A stretch of 5,168 nt of DNA from Candidatus Woesearchaeota archaeon (GTDB taxonomy: Archaea > Nanobdellota > Nanobdellia > Woesearchaeales > WAPJ01). Below the pieces are notes generated by a model. It was not told the origin of the DNA and made no database searches. It saw only the letters and a program-made list of their open reading frames with translations. Shown piece by piece: positions 4,993 to 5,168 of the stretch. Position 1 is the first letter of the stretch, and every line of letters begins with the position of its first letter. The stretch covers positions 1-5,168 of the forward strand of contig WIAN01000086.1 of assembly GCA_015519985.1 (NCBI GenBank), written 5' to 3'. Made by a program: the position numbers and the translations under genes.

Positions 4993-5168
4993 ATGGGATT
5001 GTTAAGTTTATTATTCACAAAAGAAATAATAATATATTTCATAATAGGAATAGTAGTATATTTAGTATTATATTTCATATCAAAAACAATATTCAGAATA
5101 ATAATGTTTTTATCAACGTTACTTTTAATAATAATATTAATAGTAGGATTTTTTGCAATAAACGATGC
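4993..5168 (+). CDS. Small hydrophobic membrane protein (3' truncated by window end)
   Basis: The ATG at 4993 opens a frame that runs without a stop to the window end, giving 58 residues. After a short N-terminus (MGLLSLLFTKE) there is a hydrophobic segment (about 12-29, IIIYFIIGIVVYLVLYFI), a short basic loop (SKTIFR, 30-35) and a second hydrophobic segment (about 36-56, ending IVGFFAI). By the positive-inside rule the loop faces the cytoplasm, so both termini would be outside if there are only two segments. The residues are almost all Ile, Leu, Val and Phe, which is too generic to assign a family. A TATA box at the leaderless distance supports the start. Function unknown. Confidence 0.65.
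   Translation, partial: MGLLSLLFTKEIIIYFIIGIVVYLVLYFISKTIFRIIMFLSTLLLIIILIVGFFAIND

Noticed and set aside
1..5168. tRNA or rRNA genes, CRISPR array, insertion sequence or toxin-antitoxin pair
   Set aside because: No GC-richer structured block, no regularly spaced repeats, no terminal inverted repeats and no transposase or toxin-like motifs were seen on either strand.

Overview
The window is very AT-rich and gene-dense. It looks like chromosomal DNA of an archaeon, most probably a low-GC lineage such as a DPANN group; the lineage is inference. The archaeal evidence is direct. There is a complete ribosomal protein eS8, a family found in archaea and eukaryotes but not bacteria. Archaeal TATA boxes (TTTAAAT-like) sit about 26 nt upstream of several start codons, with no Shine-Dalgarno sequence between, which is the layout of leaderless mRNAs. 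The DNA repair enzyme is a family 4 (Fe-S) uracil-DNA glycosylase, common in archaea. Codon use is uniform (AGA for Arg, TTA for Leu, ATA for Ile), so nothing stands out by composition as recently acquired.

Layout from left to right: the C-terminal tail of an unrecognised gene (1-144, +) with a T-rich terminator; a bacterial-type threonyl-tRNA synthetase (267-2186, +); ribosomal protein eS8 (2249-2629, +); a convergent 57-residue protein of unknown function (2839-2666, -), the only gene here with a clear Shine-Dalgarno; a divergently transcribed cation/proton antiporter (2952-4241, +); an extremely A-rich spacer with no TT dinucleotide; a family 4 uracil-DNA glycosylase (4386-4952, +); and the first 58 codons of a small membrane protein cut by the window end (4993-5168, +).

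The genes are housekeeping or ion-homeostasis genes, mostly with their own promoters, rather than one pathway. ThrRS and eS8 both serve translation and have near-identical promoters. The antiporter and the glycosylase are probably co-transcribed, because the spacer between them lacks both T-tract terminators and a recognisable TATA box. No mobile element, CRISPR array, RNA gene or defence system is visible. The main points of interest are the uniform leaderless promoter geometry, which moves the ThrRS start to 267, the bacterial-type ThrRS in an archaeal setting, the orphan small protein, and the unusual TT-free spacer.
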